This document shows positions 55,490 through 57,025 of a stretch of DNA of 57,025 bases, piece by piece. The notes under the pieces are model-generated. The model was not told where the DNA came from, made no database searches, and saw nothing but the letters and a program-made list of their open reading frames with translations. The stretch comes from Geodermatophilus africanus (lineage in GTDB: Bacteria; Actinomycetota; Actinomycetes; Mycobacteriales; Geodermatophilaceae), in assembly GCF_900107105.1 (NCBI RefSeq), contig NZ_FNOT01000021.1:1-57025 (forward strand). The letters run 5' to 3'. Position 1 is the first letter of the stretch. Every line of letters begins with the position of its first letter. A program made the position numbers and the translations under genes.

Positions 55490-56539
55490 ATGCGCTCGCA
55501 CCAGGCCGGGGAACTGCTGCTGGCCGAGACCGCTGCCGCGGCCGGCACCACGTTCGAGCGCGCGCAGGCCCTGCTCGATGTCCTCCACCGGATAGTCCCG
55601 TTCGACGTTGCATTCCTGGCGTTCGCCGACCCGCTGGGCCACGGCTACCACTCCCTGGCGAGCATCGACCTGGACGGCCCGACGGTGGAGTTCCTCTCCG
55701 GCCCCCAGTTGGCGCGGGACATCGAGGTCACCGGCGCCGACCGGGCACGTTCGCCGTTGAGCCCGTCGGACCTGCCCTACCCGGCCGAGGAGCTCCCGAC
55801 CTGGGCCGAGTGCCTGATCCCGTCCGGTATCCACGAGGGGCTGGGCCTCGCCCTGTTCGCACCCGGAGGGCGGCACGTGGGCCATCTCGCACTGCTGTCC
55901 GGTAGCCGGCAGCCACCGTCCCCGGCCACGCGCCGCCGGCTCGGGCGGCTCGCGCCGGTGCTCGCGCACGGCATCGACCCGATGCGTTCGCTGCTCACCG
56001 CCGCACGCCTGGTCCGGGGGGCCACGGCCGGCGCGGTGCTCCGCGCGGACGGCGGATGCCAGGCGCTGCCGGGACTGCCGGCGGATGCGCTGCTGGTCTC
56101 CCGCTCCCCCGTCCTGGCCGCCGCACGTGAGCGGATCGGTGACGGGCACGTCTACTCGTCCTTCCTCTGGCCGGTGGGCGGCTCTCACGCCCCCGGCGGG
56201 CACGTGCGCGTCACCGTCCTGGCGGCACCCGAGGACGTGCCGCCGGGGCTGACCGCTGTGGCCCTGCTGTCACCGGCGACCGACCTGCACGGGCTGACCC
56301 CACGGGAGCTGGAGGTGCTGGGCCTCCTGGTCGAGGGGGGCTCCAACCAGGAAATCGCTCGAGCCCTCGTCGTGGCGCCGCGGACCGTGGCCGCCCACCT
56401 CGAGCACGTCCTCGTCAAGCTCAGGGCACCGACCAGGACACTCGCCGCGGTCCGCGCAGAACGCGACGGTCTTTACGTTCCGGCGTCCTCCCGCCGGCGG
56501 GCATGCGGGGGTCAACGCGAGAGCATCGGCACGACATAG
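55490..56539 (+). CDS. GAF-type sensor/LuxR transcription regulator
   Basis: This 349-residue protein has an N-terminal helical segment and a GAF-like sensor (residues about 25-165; RIVPFDVAFLAFADPLGHGY, RHVGHLALLSGS), a linker domain and a C-terminal LuxR helix-turn-helix (LTPRELEVLGLLVEGGSNQE, IARALVVAPRTVAAHLEHV). The tail is basic and Cys/Arg-rich. No phospho-receiver is present, so it probably responds to a small molecule or redox state. The ATG at 55490 follows GGGGGTGG. It is the most plausible regulator encoded here for the seven-site dyad, but this is only inference; its paralogue at 42710 has a degenerate DNA-binding domain. Confidence 0.82.
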   Translation: MRSHQAGELLLAETAAAAGTTFERAQALLDVLHRIVPFDVAFLAFADPLGHGYHSLASIDLDGPTVEFLSGPQLARDIEVTGADRARSPLSPSDLPYPAEELPTWAECLIPSGIHEGLGLALFAPGGRHVGHLALLSGSRQPPSPATRRRLGRLAPVLAHGIDPMRSLLTAARLVRGATAGAVLRADGGCQALPGLPADALLVSRSPVLAAARERIGDGHVYSSFLWPVGGSHAPGGHVRVTVLAAPEDVPPGLTAVALLSPATDLHGLTPRELEVLGLLVEGGSNQEIARALVVAPRTVAAHLEHVLVKLRAPTRTLAAVRAERDGLYVPASSRRRACGGQRESIGTT

Positions 56540-56679
56540 CGTGCCGCGCAGCTCCCTGCCGCTCCAGGACGTCGCCGTGAGCCCGGCGGACCGGGCGGCT
56601 CGTGCTGTCATCAACGACTGGCGGTCCGCTCACGGGTTTCCGCTCAACATCGAGCGGCACAGGCGGTCGTGTCGTCCGC

Positions 56680-57025
56680 TCAGGGGTTTGCGAAGGGCTG
56701 CGGGTAGCGGAACCGACCTCTGAGCTCCGGGCGGTAGCCGGTCGAGGTGCGGGCCTGGAAGAACGGAGCCCACTCGGGGTTCTCGGGCTCCACGCCGATC
56801 TCGGGCCGCCGGCCGGAACCCGAAGCGGGGGTAGTAGTCCGGGTGCCCGAGCAGGACGACCAGGGGTTCGTCGAGCGCGTCGGCGGCGCCGAGGATGGCG
56901 TGCATCAGGGCGGCCCCGACACCCCGTTGCTGATGACTCTGCCGCACGCCGAGTGGACCCAGGCAGAGGACCGGCTGCTCGCCTGGCAGCAGCCGCGCGC
57001 GTGTGCAGCAGACGTGGCCCGCGAT
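56680..57025 (-). pseudogene. GNAT acetyltransferase, C-terminal part (starts at 196 across the join)
   Basis: From the join the frame reads IAGHVCCTRARLLPGEQP, VLCLGPLGVRQSHQQRGVGA (the acetyl-CoA binding R/Q-x-x-G-x-G/A loop as QQRGVGAALMHA) and LLGHPDYYPRFGFRPA. Near 56812 one extra C in a CCC run shifts the frame; removing it gives EIGVEPENPEWAPFFQAR and RGRFRYPQPFANP, then the stop at 56680, exactly the family's C-terminus. The gene is therefore complete except for two small indels. Bases 57006-57025 duplicate 1-20. Confidence 0.8.
57006..57025. repeat. Terminal direct repeat, right copy
   Basis: This is identical to bases 1-20 and marks the circular join; see the left copy. Confidence 0.9.

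Overview
The window reads as DNA from a high-GC actinobacterium. Gene content and GTG/ATGA-coupled operons resemble Geodermatophilaceae (Blastococcus/Modestobacter/Geodermatophilus); this placement is inferred from style and has not been searched. The last 20 bases (57006-57025) repeat the first 20 (1-20), and a GNAT acetyltransferase gene reads continuously across that join, so the sequence is best understood as one circular molecule or tandem unit of about 57,005 bp. I see no replication initiator, ParA/ParB, relaxase, rRNA, tRNA or CRISPR array.

Layout. 0-4.4 kb: GNAT, an NAD(P)-binding epimerase divergent from an ECF41/SigJ-like sigma factor, a broken IS110-type transposase and a decayed tyrosine recombinase. 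4.4-8.6 kb: a LAL-type LuxR regulator convergent with a nitrilase/Lnt-like membrane protein. 8.9-16.7 kb: a lactate/glycolate permease, GlcD-like and GlcF-like oxidase subunits and malate synthase G, together a glycolate-to-malate route. 17.2-19.7 kb: ClpC. 20.4-22.2 kb: zinc alcohol dehydrogenase 1 operon. 24.4-34.4 kb: one tightly packed minus-strand operon, Hsp20, YflT-like protein, DnaK, GrpE, DnaJ/CbpA, CbpM, ClpB, thioredoxin, UBP zinc finger and a cNMP-binding thioredoxin-reductase-like protein. 35-37.4 kb: gene remnants around an AraC regulator. 38-42 kb: glycogen debranching enzyme 1, an SCP2-like protein and a DUF2254 membrane protein. 42.7-48.2 kb: a GAF/LuxR-like regulator and a six-gene operon with two more zinc dehydrogenases, a PfpI/DJ-1 protein and a DUF1345 protein. 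48.4-56.5 kb: ANTAR protein, glycosyltransferase, debranching enzyme 2, SRPBCC protein, dehydrogenase 4, a broken LysR gene and a second GAF/LuxR regulator.

What ties it together. Seven copies of an 18-bp dyad (ATSGG-N8-CCGAT; consensus AATSGGTCGNNCTGCCGATG) lie 66-144 bp upstream of the chaperone operon, all four zinc-dehydrogenase operons, the DUF2254 gene, the glycosyltransferase and debranching enzyme 2. They look like operators of one stress regulon. The whole resembles an actinobacterial counterpart of the stress-tolerance loci known from Gammaproteobacteria: chaperones and disaggregases, thiol redox, aldehyde/alcohol detoxification, storage glucan turnover and glycolate use.

Caveat. 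Many genes carry single-base lesions, often in G/C runs (GNAT, transposase, DUF2795, SRPBCC, LysR, dehydrogenase 2, two small proteins), and dehydrogenase 4 has a TAC-to-TAA-like stop. The large operon genes are intact. Some lesions may be consensus errors; others (recombinase, GH13, KAP, MBL and lipoprotein fragments) are clearly old gene remnants.
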